Counted from the first letter of the stretch, positions 10,201 to 20,386 are shown. The stretch: DNA of 64,000 nucleotides from Chryseobacterium sp. c4a (GCF_009900745.1 NZ_WXVU01000008.1:62001-126000), one strand, 5' to 3'. Notes: a model not told the origin generated them from the sequence alone. Made by a program: numbers and translations.

Positions 10201-13200
10201 CTCTTTACCCTTAAAGCATTTTTAATGATTTCCGGAAAAGGAATTCAGGCAGGAGCAAGAGGAGAATTCAGATTTGACCGAAGATTCGGGCCTATTAAAG
10301 TATTTGTACTGGCTTATCTGGAACTTGGCGGAAAAATCAGCTTCCAGAAACCACAAATGGGAGCTTATCTCGAAGCCGGATTAACTATTGATGTTGATGT
10401 CGTCATCCTTCGAGTCTATTTAGCAGTAACGATTCTCCTGGCTGTAGAATCTCCTAGGCCATTCCTTATCTATGGAGCCTTCACACTGGCATTCAAAGTA
10501 AGGCTTCTATTCTTCAAGATTTCATTCTCTGTGAAACTTGAGCTGAAGTGGGAGTTTAATAAAGATGTTGACAGAGATCCTATCAATCCATTTATAGATA
10601 CTTTAAGCGAAAACCCTAATTTTGCTAAAGGTATAGCAGCTCCAGACCAGGCAGACAGCTTAGTAAAAGGAATCAGTATGCTTACCAATGAAACCTTTGA
10701 TCTTGAAAGACGTTTGATTAGTGAGTTAAATAGCTTAACCCCAGCGTCTATTAAAAAAGTTATTCCTTTGGACACGTATATTGATATTAAATCAACCAAA
10801 GGATTACTCCCAACAGCCAGTTCCAATGCCATTGGAGGGTTCACCAATCCTGCGAGCAACTACAATGACATGATTCCGCCTGAAAAAAATATGAAAGGGC
10901 TGGAATTGAGACAGGTGAAGCATCAATATACCCTAGATAATATTGAAATCAAAGCATACACCGGAGCAGGTTGGGTAAATTACGAGCCATTTAGAGCAAT
11001 GGATCCTTCCAATCCTTATTTGAATAATGTGAATAACGTTCCTCTTAAAGTAGGACAATGGCAGAAAAAAGACAATCAGTATAATGCGATCCGTTTACTT
11101 GGAACCACGCCTTTCTCTTATACAGAACAAGGAAATCCGGGATGGTTTACCCCTGAGCAATATGGCATCTTGCCTTCTACTCTATTCTGTGAAGGACAAC
11201 ATATAGAAGATTCTATTTCAGACTTCTTGGATAAGCCTCTGAACACGCAGTATTATGCTTCTTCAACCAACTTCTTCCAGAGTAAGGGAGCTTCATACCA
11301 GATTTCAGGAGATAATCTTTATACAGTAAATCCTGATGGAAGTATTGCAATGACTGGAGATTTTGCTAAGGTTTCAGATGAAGTTAATATTCATAATTTC
11401 GAGAAATCGTTAGAGTTTCCTAACCGTACTCCGCTTACCATTATGCTTCCGGCTTCAGCAGTGAAGATCGAACTTCTTCTAAGCACCTACAGCACCGGAC
11501 TTAATATCAAGATCTACGCTCCTATTATTGATGCTCACCAATCACTTGTCCAATATAGAATTGTAGATGAGAGAAATATTTCCAAGGATGATCTTACAGA
11601 ACCTGTTAAGTTTGAATTACAAGCATTGGATGCCGCTTCAAAAATTGTCATTACTCCTGAGATCACAGATATGGTACAAATCAACCTTATTCTTGAACAA
11701 ATGGCAGCATTGATGAATGAAGGATATCAGATTGCTATGCAACAGGGAGGTTTCATATCAGGAGTGGTACCGCCAAGCGACCCAGCGTTATATGATCAAC
11801 TTCAAAATAAACTTGAAAAACTTCAATCAAGAGGTTGTGAAGGGTTCAGTCAGCAGAAATTTGAGGAAGCTTGTGTCCTATATCCTGCTTTGGTTGGTAT
11901 TTATAATAATAATTTTATAATGACTGATGATTTCAATCTCCATACTGCCGAAGAGTTAAGAGCATTATATGCAAACTTTATCCGTGAAAACCTTCAAGCA
12001 GGAGTCTATCATGAAGTCGTAAATAAAATTAATTATTTTAATATTCCGTTGGATCTTTTGAAGGCCAATGCTCAAAAATATGACACCCTATTAAAAGATC
12101 TCAATGATTATTTAGGATGGGGAACTGATGAAGAGATGATAACTCGCTTCGAGTTATTAAAAGCAAAAATGAAGCAAATTGTTAACTTCTTAGAAACCGT
12201 AAATCTTTGTAAAGATACAAGTGTTTGCAATCTTAGCGCTGCTCTTGCTTATCAGACTCATTTTGATGTAAATAATAATTTTTCTCCTTTCATGGAGACC
12301 TTTGAAAAATTCATTCAGGATAATCCTTGGAAAGCCAGTCTTAAAGAAACACTGAACAGACAGCTTGTAACCTTACAGCAAATCATAAACTTTGGATATG
12401 TAGGATATGAAGCGATGTTTGCTCAATATTGTGAGGAACTCATTTCGCTTCTTAAAGGACTTGGAAACTGTAACGATCATAAAAAATGTCTTACTCTATT
12501 CCATGAAGTGAAATGGATGAGTGTTGAAAATTATCAATATAATGTTAATATTCCAGGACAGGGTGCTATTGCACAAGATACACAAGCTGCAGTAAATGCC
12601 ATTACTCATTTTATTCAACCAATCTGGAGACCAGATACTGCTTATTTTGTGAAATTCCAGTTGAAAGATACGGTAGACAATGGATTAGCAAATAAGGTTT
12701 ATGATTATGCCTATACATTTAAAACAGCAGGGCCTCTTGGATTCTTCCACTTAGATAAAGATGCTACTTATGGAGAAATTCCAATCAAAGACTCTCCAAA
12801 TGTTATAGAAGACACCATTGGAGTCATCAGAGATCCAAACGGTAATGTTATTGATAACACTTTAACTCCACATCCGGATCTTTATCCACATACTTCATTG
12901 AGAGCATATATTGATTATCAACGTTCTTATCCTAATGCTGACGGAAATATTGTGAATGCAAAACCATTATTCTACGATGATAAAACCACACAAATCTTCC
13001 TGTATTTTACATCGAGATATGCTGCTAAACTTTTAAGCGGATGGGATGCTTATAACGGAATGTCAAGACTGGGAGGAACAATGAAAATCCTCATTAAAGA
13101 TCCTGTAGAAGGTGTAGAAGTAGTCAACCCACCACATCTGGATGCTACAGAACAAACAATTGCTGGAACCTCCATAGAAATCCCTCAAACGATTGAAGCG

Positions 13201-14112
13201 TGGGCACAGGAAAGTAATCCGGCTATCCCAACTGCGTTAAACCAATATATTCAAATGTTGAACAATGGTGATCACTGTACTGGAAATGTCACATTGACAA
13301 CCCCTAAGTCTATGTATCGATTGGTAACTCCTAAAAAATTAAAACCACAGAAGCTATATACTGCTCAGGTCATGAATTTCTATTGGGGTAAAGACGAAGT
13401 AAGCCTTTCGAATATTACTGAGGAGATCAAACAAAAATATGGAAAAGAAGTCCATAAGTTTGTTTTCCAAACCTCAAGATATAAAAACTTTGATGAACAA
13501 GTAGGAAGCTATCTTACTAGGTTTAAAGATGATGAGGATAAAGTTCAGATCAAGACTGCAGTGTATACCATCAAAAAAGCAATAGCTGCAGACAAAATTG
13601 CAGCAGCATACAGTGTTATTAAGAACCAGCCTACCTTATTAGGAGATGCGATTGCCAATCAGTACCAGCATCCTTTTGACCGAGTATTCCAGGGATTATT
13701 CAATATATCTCCTTTGGAAGATGCTACGACCACTGAATTCAATAAAATTATTGATACCAACACAGGAAAAGTAATTGCTATTTTGATCAGAAATCCGGAA
13801 CCTTTTAATCATCCTAAAATTCCTTTGGAAAAATTAACAAGAAAAGGAACCAAGTTTGTCGAACCTGGAATGATTGAAGTAATGCTAAAATTGCCTGGTG
13901 GAATTATTAAGGACGGATTCAATTCCACTATAAATTCCAAGTTTACCTTCCTTTACTCCAAGGATTACTCCCAAGCAATCCTTATGAAAGGTACTCAAGG
14001 GATCGGAGAAATAGCTCTTGATTTCCAATTCATTTATAAAATTTGGGATGACAGCGTCTCTGATTATGTAATATCCAGTGTAGCCAATGCTAATGAAATT
14101 CAAATAAACTAA
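7243..14112 (+). CDS. Giant beta-rich protein of unknown function (2289 aa)
   Basis: A single uninterrupted frame of 2289 residues with no signal peptide or lipobox. Residues of about 500-1110 alternate hydrophobic and polar or Gly residues over long stretches (for example GFDGGVSIGLAGLDARGDG, GPVSIYGFRGLLGYR and KVFVLAYLELGG), the look of a long beta-sheet or groove. A strongly hydrophobic run lies near 1050-1105. A Cys pair (CKAGGDPAKC) sits near 703-712. The second half is mixed and includes helical segments at about 1470-1750. From memory the Gly-rich region resembles DUF6603-type proteins, but I cannot confirm that. It is followed after 6 nt by the 1707-aa gene, so the two products are probably made together. 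Confidence 0.7.
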   Translation: MPTPKQYYPKLSDLITLDKIPASLEFVQNLSQQIFGKVYYKDYQTSVSPLGDSAFHSLSIVTKERIDFNLPFGLKFVLNRDAQNNDISSFPVTVQYNWPVIGYISQFNLSNFSFSPEEIFRVVLISLNLSEERLITEALKIFVNTSGDPINQFVDDINSKLGSSLNTLIPYPTSSNRLAEVIRSIKQAYGKSAAFTIFAAYILINGNINATKNNLKLFFKNLLPADIDQYLLDIITPKALVTLETTASIEFPRNILKPWKKVGDVLTPETDPNKKTAFEFAKALFYADTTEGIGYNLDIAGTLNPTYSEIGNTGLLIQIERLKLDLSKTKNIPEADAYGYSPDFTGVYARAVSVTLPPKWFTNADNPAGNTSTTLRLGGYDMLIGTGGVSGTIMLESVPVANPGTSFEYFNDKFSFNYPIGLYSKDPVTQESQTLTLNNYQELKNALQQINNTNNGSTAPYEFKFPLSLKPNGLSTSLTFNNPSAYQTYLSGLNNNFLWKRVGGENGFKVGFKSFDITFKQNSVVSSNIAGRLFIPKFTDSQGQPATIDVKGHIDGNGDFSLTASAVPPFDPTITLPNVFKLHLKSVELGKEGDRFYIGASADVEFLGVLGNLLKGQTLSISTLRIYSDGHIDFRVNGGNLILPEPIKIPIGPVEVSVTAIHFGSHERMKDGKMRKYNYFGFDGGVSIGLAGLDARGDGIKYYYTIDDDEENCKAGGDPAKCKHHDSYLHIQTIHVDMIIPANSSDPSVSIKGWLSVPEPGEFQEYQGGVSLKVKNPRIAGGVEMRLAPKYPAFLIDANIELPNPIALGPVSIYGFRGLLGYRYVAEKEAIGMTSQNTWYQYYTAPERGVNVKKFNRPDKTEHYSFPFSLGVGAIIGDTMAAGTIISANAMLLLSLPSMVMIDARMKLLSSRVKFADDPPFFAFFIFGDSSLEFGFGADYKFPEKTGDVIKLYAEIQAGFFFNNPSAWYINFGTQQNPITAKLLKDLFTLKAFLMISGKGIQAGARGEFRFDRRFGPIKVFVLAYLELGGKISFQKPQMGAYLEAGLTIDVDVVILRVYLAVTILLAVESPRPFLIYGAFTLAFKVRLLFFKISFSVKLELKWEFNKDVDRDPINPFIDTLSENPNFAKGIAAPDQADSLVKGISMLTNETFDLERRLISELNSLTPASIKKVIPLDTYIDIKSTKGLLPTASSNAIGGFTNPASNYNDMIPPEKNMKGLELRQVKHQYTLDNIEIKAYTGAGWVNYEPFRAMDPSNPYLNNVNNVPLKVGQWQKKDNQYNAIRLLGTTPFSYTEQGNPGWFTPEQYGILPSTLFCEGQHIEDSISDFLDKPLNTQYYASSTNFFQSKGASYQISGDNLYTVNPDGSIAMTGDFAKVSDEVNIHNFEKSLEFPNRTPLTIMLPASAVKIELLLSTYSTGLNIKIYAPIIDAHQSLVQYRIVDERNISKDDLTEPVKFELQALDAASKIVITPEITDMVQINLILEQMAALMNEGYQIAMQQGGFISGVVPPSDPALYDQLQNKLEKLQSRGCEGFSQQKFEEACVLYPALVGIYNNNFIMTDDFNLHTAEELRALYANFIRENLQAGVYHEVVNKINYFNIPLDLLKANAQKYDTLLKDLNDYLGWGTDEEMITRFELLKAKMKQIVNFLETVNLCKDTSVCNLSAALAYQTHFDVNNNFSPFMETFEKFIQDNPWKASLKETLNRQLVTLQQIINFGYVGYEAMFAQYCEELISLLKGLGNCNDHKKCLTLFHEVKWMSVENYQYNVNIPGQGAIAQDTQAAVNAITHFIQPIWRPDTAYFVKFQLKDTVDNGLANKVYDYAYTFKTAGPLGFFHLDKDATYGEIPIKDSPNVIEDTIGVIRDPNGNVIDNTLTPHPDLYPHTSLRAYIDYQRSYPNADGNIVNAKPLFYDDKTTQIFLYFTSRYAAKLLSGWDAYNGMSRLGGTMKILIKDPVEGVEVVNPPHLDATEQTIAGTSIEIPQTIEAWAQESNPAIPTALNQYIQMLNNGDHCTGNVTLTTPKSMYRLVTPKKLKPQKLYTAQVMNFYWGKDEVSLSNITEEIKQKYGKEVHKFVFQTSRYKNFDEQVGSYLTRFKDDEDKVQIKTAVYTIKKAIAADKIAAAYSVIKNQPTLLGDAIANQYQHPFDRVFQGLFNISPLEDATTTEFNKIIDTNTGKVIAILIRNPEPFNHPKIPLEKLTRKGTKFVEPGMIEVMLKLPGGIIKDGFNSTINSKFTFLYSKDYSQAILMKGTQGIGEIALDFQFIYKIWDDSVSDYVISSVANANEIQIN

Positions 14113-14118
14113 GCCAAC

Positions 14119-17100
14119 ATGACACCAACAATAAATTCAAAATTCAGCAACAATATAGCAAAAGCGGGAATGCCCCAAAATATACAATCCAACTGCCTGT
14201 ACATACAGGCAGCTGGTTCCGAAGGGAAAGAAAGCTCTTTAGGAAATCATCTACGATGGATTTTAAAAGGGCCTCTTGAAAAACACCTTCCTAAAGGAGA
14301 TCGTTTCCAAAGAGATCCGGAAGGCTTTAATAAACCTGACGATTTTGTTACGATCCAAAGAGCAATCTATAATCCTGTAGTCACTTCTTTTGATTTTACT
14401 AAAGTAAACCCTCAAACCATTATCGATCATGAAGCTCTATGGCTGTATGAAGTGAATGGAAGAATGTTCTATGTATATTTTAGAAATAAAAATAAATATC
14501 AACAGATCAGAAATTCCATGAACCCGCTAGGAAATGTCTTTGCTTTTCTTAGCCAGTATGGAGACGGTATCATTGAAGTGGAATGTAGAGATATGCTTTT
14601 CTTTGCCGTTACTCTACACAGTACCAGCAGAGGAAAAGGAGGAAACATTAAAACCGAAGTCCTTTCTGTAGAAGCCAATAAGATCAATCTGCCTAAAAAC
14701 ACTAGTTTTAGAAAGAATATTACTCAATTTCCTCAAAAAATCTTTGCAGAAAATGGAAGAAGTATCCGTTTTGCAGCTTTTCAATGCCAGGTTACAGGAC
14801 TTGAGTTTGAGTTCTATGACGATTTCTTAAATAATGCTCAATGGAAAGAAATGGGAAAATATGCTCTTTCTACAGATGATGGAGAAGTGCATGAAAGATT
14901 ACGCCCTGATCGAATTCATGCTCAATGGGCAAGGTATAATGATGGGGAGTATGTAAATGTCGATAATTACCTTAGAAAATGGAATGGAGATATCAAGGAG
15001 ACTAGAAATCTTATCAAAAACTCTGTTGAGATGTATCTCAAATTTAGTGATGATCCCGCTAACCCCTTAGCCAATGAGAATTATTATCTCAATGATGACG
15101 CTTCTGATCCCAATAATGCACCATTAGAAGTTTCGCATTTAACAGTACTTCAGATGGCTTCACTAGATTATCATGTTGCCAGAATGCTGGGACTGGGAAC
15201 TCTAGATACTGGTTCAGAAGCCGAACATGGGATCCAATGTGTGTATTTAGCCCAATACACTACGATTGCCGATCTCAATGATGGACAAGGAATAACGGAA
15301 GTACAACATCTTTCAATGACTCTTCCTACATCTATTTATGACTCCCGTTCTGTGTTACCAATTGACCTAAAAAAACCAGTTCCTGGAATTATTTCTTCTG
15401 AGCCTACAGCAAGTACAGCTCCAAGTCTAACAGATCCCGATGGATATACTCATGATGGAACATCCAGATATCTGAGCTTAATGATTGAAGAAGTAAAACC
15501 GGATGAGCCGGCAGACAGTCCTTTTTACTTTACCAGTCATGAGTTTTCTATGGCAGAATTTACCTATCCCGTATATGTAGGTATCGAATACAAACGTAAA
15601 GGTGATGACGAATGGAGAATTCCGGAACTGCCTTCTGATCCTATGTATCAAAACGTAAGAGAGGATCAAAGTATTTCTAAAAATGAAACCGTTCCCATTT
15701 CTTTACCTGATTTTGGCCAGCCGGCTTATGTCCATAAAGAAACAAAATCAGGGCAGCATATCTACAGTTCTTATGGGGTGAACTGGTTTTCAAGAGCCAC
15801 TTCTTCACACAAGACCTGGATGGTTGAATCGGAAATTAAACCTTCTAATTCACTGCTTCCACCATCAAGTATTAACGCTTTCCTGATTCAGGAAGAGCTT
15901 CCCTTACTTTTGACATCACAAAACGAACAGGATCAGCTCGCATCAATGCCTGCTAACAGTGATAAAACATTGGTCAGACTAACCTTTGAATATGATTCGA
16001 ATCAGGATATGAAAACGTATCAAAAAGAGGTTAATGGAGTGCCTGTTCCGGATTTTAATCCTCTTCCGGATAGCGAAGAACTATTTGCAGATAATGTGGA
16101 AATCTTCTTCCGTCCTGAGATGCCAAAACAGGTATTTGGAATGGTAGATACAGTATCTGATCTTCCCGGAAATCCATTGGTATCAGTGATTACAACCAAA
16201 GATCTTCCTATTGTAAGTGGATCCCAAACAGTTTCTCCTAACATTCCATCTCCACAATTCCCTAATTATGTAGGAGGAATTTTCAAAATAGGAGCTGATG
16301 ATTATATTATTCACAATGTTGTTACCGGAGCAACGTCCAACCATCCTACTTTTCACGTGTTGAAAAAACAGATCAGTACGGCTTTTGGACAAAACCTAAC
16401 CATTCCGTTTGACCCTGCTAATTTTACAACTCCTCTTACCGGAGAATCTTTTATGGTTGTAGAAAATATGCAGAACCCTTCTACATGGGGAAATTCCAAT
16501 CCGCACCCTTTAAAGGTAAAGATCGGAAATGCATGGCCTATTCATACAGAAGAAGTAACGATCAGCTCTGGACAAGCCCCCGATATTACTGAAAACACTT
16601 ACTTCAGAAAGTTTAGAGGAATTCTAAAAAATGCAACTGTTAAACAGTTTACGGATCAGTTAAACCCTCAATTTGCAGGAATGTATGAAATAACATTCCC
16701 TGGATATACTTTAAATAATCACCCGCAATTTAGCAGTACCCCTGGCTCAGATTCTGTTCAGTGGTATAGAGGAAGCATCAGAGTTCCTAGAGAGAATAGC
16801 TCTAATGACGAAAGAAAAGTGCTTAAAGTAGTCAGAATTGATAATATCAATACTGGAGACTTAGTGGTCTATGCGCTGGATGAATCATATAAAACGGATC
16901 CTTTACAGTCTCAAAACACAAGATCGGCAACAGTAAACTTTTACCCAGGATACCGTGTTTATCTTTATAAGAATACTCCTTGTAGATTAACGGAAAATGA
17001 TATTATTCCTCAAGAGGATGGTGTACTCGAAAAATACTCTATTTTTGGATTAAGAAGCTCTGACCTGCAGTATAGTGATTACAAATCAAGGATCTCTATT

Positions 17101-19242
17101 CCTTCCATCATGTTTGCGAAAAAAATAGAAGCTCCGAAAACGCCTCAAAAGCCTACAGGATCTAAGTACTCCACAAGACCTGATTATTATGGACGTTCTT
17201 CTTATGCATTTTCAACAGTATATGATCACAAACCTTTCAGCGTTACTTTTTTAAGAAGTAATGACAATATTCTGTTGAATGCCTTATATAAGCAAACACC
17301 TTATGGAGAACCTATTCAGGAGAATACTGTACAGCACATCAGAAACAAAAATAATGATGCCTTTTTCAATGATCGTTTATTGGCTTTAGCTGATGCAATC
17401 ATTGAGACAGATAGAGTAAGGTTTAAAGCTTATAATGGTTATGGATTCCCCCTTCCAAACAATGATGATTTATTTAAAGGGATCAATAAATTCATTGATG
17501 AGCACAATACTTTCTTTAAAGAATCTCTTCCTCATAAAAGTTCAAGTGATATTACTGATATGGACTCCATTATTATTCCTCTGCATGCCAGTGGAAAGCA
17601 TGGGGAAGTTAGATTCGTTGATTTTGTAAAACAAACTATTGAGAATGCATACGTTCCTTTAACTGAAATTCCGATTATTTATCAGCATATTAATCCATCA
17701 AGCTATCAGCCTATCCCTAAAGCCCAGGTCATCAGAGATCGAAATGGGGTATTATTGAACCCTACTTCTCCTGAATTTGATATGGCTCCCATGATGAAAA
17801 TTACAGGGACGGCTCCTCATTCCACATTATTTGTAGATTATACCCTGGATGGAGCTTCTAATAATGTTTATTTCTATAAAGTAAAAGAAACCAATGCACA
17901 AATGGTTCAGAGTGCCCCGAGCCCTGCTATAGGGCCGGTACGAATGGTCAATTCTTTCCCACTTCGTACTCCGGAAATAAAAACGGTGCTTCCTGTATTA
18001 GAAAATCCGGTATCTGGCGAACGTCCAAAAATTTTGGTTAATATCAATTCATATGATAAGATCCATAATGTAAAAAAGGTAAAACTCTATCGTGCCCTTA
18101 ACATCGCAGATTCTCTTTCTGTCAGGGATATGAAACTGGTGAAAGAAGTCAATTTGGAAAAAGAAGGTATGATTCAGGATCCAGTATGGACTATAGGAGA
18201 TGATTTTTCAGATCTCGCTCAGGTTCCTTTCAACGATCCTCTGTATTACAAAGTGACCGTAGAAAGAGAAATTCAATATGCAGAGCCTAATTATACGGGA
18301 CAGCCAGATGTAATTGTAACCGATTATGCTCCATCTGAAGCATCAAAATTAATGATTACTACGATTACAGAAAATGTGATTCCAAAATCACCTGTATTAA
18401 CATTTACATCTTCAGAAACTCCTACGCAAATTATAGAAGTCGAATTTAGTTGGCCAGCAACAACTTACAAAGGAAAATACCATCTCTATAAAATGGGAAG
18501 CCAGGGAACATGGACAAAACTGATGACCGTACAAGACAACGCCTCTTCATTTCAACTTCCATTATCATGGACTTCATGGGGATCTGACATTCTCCCTGCA
18601 ATAGATAGCAATAATGAGCTTATTTTCCATCATTTTAAAGTGGTTGCTGAAAATACATCCGGAATGCTTAGCCAGGAGGAAAATATTATAACAATTGGGC
18701 ATCCGCTTGCTTTCTCTATTGAAGAAAATCCACTATTAGCAAGATATAGACCTTATTTTAATACAAACTCATTAACAAATAGCAAAAATATTTATATACC
18801 TCCTGCGTATATTTACGGAAGCATTTACAATTCCGGATACAATGGATACATCCCTGACAATGAGGAAATTAGACTTTGGAAGTCAATGTCAGATAGTTAC
18901 ATTGTATTACCAGAAATATTGCAAGACCGCAAAAAAAATCCTCATGCTTATAATATCAATACCAAGAAATTTTCTTGTTATTATTCGGTAACAAGAATGT
19001 GGGATGGCTCTATCCAAGGAAGTCAAGGAAATTTCCTTCGTGAATCTGTTAAAAGAGCCAGACAGAGAGGTGCTCGAGAGTGTATTGTTAATCTTGGAAA
19101 TAATGCTGTTTTTATTGAAAAAAATATTAACAGATTAAAATGGGCCCTCGCATCGAAAAATGACAGAGGAATGGATCGAATTACATTAATTATCAATGGT
19201 ATAGCAACTCACTATACATTAAAACAGATCGCAGAACTCTAA
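14119..19242 (+). CDS. Giant multidomain protein of unknown function with N-terminal HLRW motif (1707 aa)
   Basis: 1707 residues, no signal peptide, no T9SS sorting domain at the C-terminus. Near residue 45 it reads SSLGNHLRWILKGPLEKHLP followed by a strand with QRA; I recall a similar HLRW motif at the start of large uncharacterised proteins in other phyla, but could not check this. The region of about 1230-1540 looks like fibronectin-III-type strands (YKVTVEREIQYAEP, GKYHLYKMGSQGTWTKL). The C-terminal 130 residues are basic and may be a separate domain. It starts 6 nt after the 2289-aa gene and is followed by a strong terminator, so it closes the block. Function unknown; a structural or scaffold role is a guess from size and beta content. 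Confidence 0.7.
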   Translation: MTPTINSKFSNNIAKAGMPQNIQSNCLYIQAAGSEGKESSLGNHLRWILKGPLEKHLPKGDRFQRDPEGFNKPDDFVTIQRAIYNPVVTSFDFTKVNPQTIIDHEALWLYEVNGRMFYVYFRNKNKYQQIRNSMNPLGNVFAFLSQYGDGIIEVECRDMLFFAVTLHSTSRGKGGNIKTEVLSVEANKINLPKNTSFRKNITQFPQKIFAENGRSIRFAAFQCQVTGLEFEFYDDFLNNAQWKEMGKYALSTDDGEVHERLRPDRIHAQWARYNDGEYVNVDNYLRKWNGDIKETRNLIKNSVEMYLKFSDDPANPLANENYYLNDDASDPNNAPLEVSHLTVLQMASLDYHVARMLGLGTLDTGSEAEHGIQCVYLAQYTTIADLNDGQGITEVQHLSMTLPTSIYDSRSVLPIDLKKPVPGIISSEPTASTAPSLTDPDGYTHDGTSRYLSLMIEEVKPDEPADSPFYFTSHEFSMAEFTYPVYVGIEYKRKGDDEWRIPELPSDPMYQNVREDQSISKNETVPISLPDFGQPAYVHKETKSGQHIYSSYGVNWFSRATSSHKTWMVESEIKPSNSLLPPSSINAFLIQEELPLLLTSQNEQDQLASMPANSDKTLVRLTFEYDSNQDMKTYQKEVNGVPVPDFNPLPDSEELFADNVEIFFRPEMPKQVFGMVDTVSDLPGNPLVSVITTKDLPIVSGSQTVSPNIPSPQFPNYVGGIFKIGADDYIIHNVVTGATSNHPTFHVLKKQISTAFGQNLTIPFDPANFTTPLTGESFMVVENMQNPSTWGNSNPHPLKVKIGNAWPIHTEEVTISSGQAPDITENTYFRKFRGILKNATVKQFTDQLNPQFAGMYEITFPGYTLNNHPQFSSTPGSDSVQWYRGSIRVPRENSSNDERKVLKVVRIDNINTGDLVVYALDESYKTDPLQSQNTRSATVNFYPGYRVYLYKNTPCRLTENDIIPQEDGVLEKYSIFGLRSSDLQYSDYKSRISIPSIMFAKKIEAPKTPQKPTGSKYSTRPDYYGRSSYAFSTVYDHKPFSVTFLRSNDNILLNALYKQTPYGEPIQENTVQHIRNKNNDAFFNDRLLALADAIIETDRVRFKAYNGYGFPLPNNDDLFKGINKFIDEHNTFFKESLPHKSSSDITDMDSIIIPLHASGKHGEVRFVDFVKQTIENAYVPLTEIPIIYQHINPSSYQPIPKAQVIRDRNGVLLNPTSPEFDMAPMMKITGTAPHSTLFVDYTLDGASNNVYFYKVKETNAQMVQSAPSPAIGPVRMVNSFPLRTPEIKTVLPVLENPVSGERPKILVNINSYDKIHNVKKVKLYRALNIADSLSVRDMKLVKEVNLEKEGMIQDPVWTIGDDFSDLAQVPFNDPLYYKVTVEREIQYAEPNYTGQPDVIVTDYAPSEASKLMITTITENVIPKSPVLTFTSSETPTQIIEVEFSWPATTYKGKYHLYKMGSQGTWTKLMTVQDNASSFQLPLSWTSWGSDILPAIDSNNELIFHHFKVVAENTSGMLSQEENIITIGHPLAFSIEENPLLARYRPYFNTNSLTNSKNIYIPPAYIYGSIYNSGYNGYIPDNEEIRLWKSMSDSYIVLPEILQDRKKNPHAYNINTKKFSCYYSVTRMWDGSIQGSQGNFLRESVKRARQRGARECIVNLGNNAVFIEKNINRLKWALASKNDRGMDRITLIINGIATHYTLKQIAEL

Positions 19243-19275
19243 CAAAATAAGATACTTAACAACCAATATTTAATC

Positions 19276-19307
19276 AATCCGGAGAAACTTTTCTCCGGAT
19301 TTTTTTA
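19276..19307 (+). terminator. Intrinsic terminator of the giant-protein block
   Basis: An 11-bp perfect stem (AATCCGGAGAA with TTCTCCGGATT), a 4-nt loop ACTT and a run of T. It lies 34 nt after the stop of the 1707-aa gene and ends the block before the repeat array begins. Confidence 0.9.
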
Positions 19308-19381
19308 TATCCAAATTTGAAATTTGCAATCATAAACAGAAAGAGCTCATCCTTAATTACAGAATAACAGACCTAAAAGCA

Positions 19382-19475
19382 AAAAAAAAATCACCCCATA
19401 AATGAGATGATTTTTTATATATTCACTACCCTTCTAAAGAGCAATAAAAACAAGAACAACCAAAAGCAATTCTAT
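19382..19475 (-). ncRNA. Array small RNA, copy 1 (distal end)
   Basis: Promoter on the minus strand: TATATTTG at 19487-19480 and TTTG at 19511-19508. The terminator loop is ATTTAT instead of ATTTAC. The internal stem has A-U changed to G-U (GAGCAATA on the plus strand). The 5' end is estimated from the promoter. Confidence 0.7.
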
Positions 19476-19628
19476 AATTCAAATATAGTAAGAATATTTG
19501 ATATACACAAATTTATTCAGAACTTTTTACATGTTTTTTTCAAAGGGGATCTAAAAGAATATAAACAAAATCATCACAAACTAAATTCCAGCATCCACCT
19601 CAAACCAAAACAGGTATAAAGCAAAAAA

Positions 19629-19722
19629 AAAAAAAAATCACCCCGTAAATGAGATGATTTTTTATATATTCACTACCCTTCTAAAGAGTAATAAAAACAA
19701 GAACAACCAAAGGAAATTCTAT
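19629..19722 (-). ncRNA. Array small RNA, copy 2
   Basis: TATATTTG at 19734-19727, with the TTTG box 20 nt further upstream. The A-run behind the hairpin is the longest of the array, giving an extra-long U tail. Both stems have the consensus sequence. Confidence 0.7.
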
Positions 19723-19882
19723 AATTCAAATATAGAAAGAATATTTGATACACACAAATTTATCCAGAACTTTTTATATGTTTTTTTTCAAAGAGGATTT
19801 AACAGAAAACCGATTGAGTCACCACAAGCTAACACTAAACCGCCGACCACCCTTCTATCTAAAAACAAAACAGGTCTAAAGC

Positions 19883-19975
19883 AAAAAAAACCACCCCGCA
19901 AATGAGATGATTTTTTATATATTCACTACCCTTCCAAAGAGTAATAAAAACAAGAACAACCAAAGGCAATTCTAC
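19883..19975 (-). ncRNA. Array small RNA, copy 3
   Basis: TATATTTG at 19987-19980. The terminator stem reads GGGGTGGT instead of GGGGTGAT: a U-A pair becomes U-G, still paired on the minus strand. Loop variant ATTTGC. Confidence 0.7.
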
Positions 19976-20134
19976 AACTCAAATATAGAAATAATATTTG
20001 ATATACACAAATTTATTTACAACTTTCTACATGTTTTTTTTTAAAGAAGATATAATGGAAAATAGATTGAATCACTACAAGCAGACACTAAACCGACAAC
20101 CACCCACCTATCTAAAACCAAAAACACATAAAGC

Positions 20135-20227
20135 AAAAAAATCACCCCGTAAATGAGATGATTTTTTTATATATTCACTACCCTTCCAAAGAGCAATAAA
20201 AACAAGAACAACCAAAAGCAATTCTAT
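20135..20227 (-). ncRNA. Array small RNA, copy 4
   Basis: TATATTTG at 20239-20232. Internal stem carries the A-U to G-U change also seen in copies 1 and 14. The variable tail is nearly identical to those of copies 7 and 10. Confidence 0.7.
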
Positions 20228-20386
20228 AATTCAAATATAGAAATAATATTTGATATACACAAATTTATTTACAACTTTTTACATGTTTTTTTCAAAGAAG
20301 ATTTAATGGAAAATAGACTGAGTCAACACAAACCAACACTAAACCAACCTTCCAACTACCCATCTAAAACAAAACAGGCATAAAGC

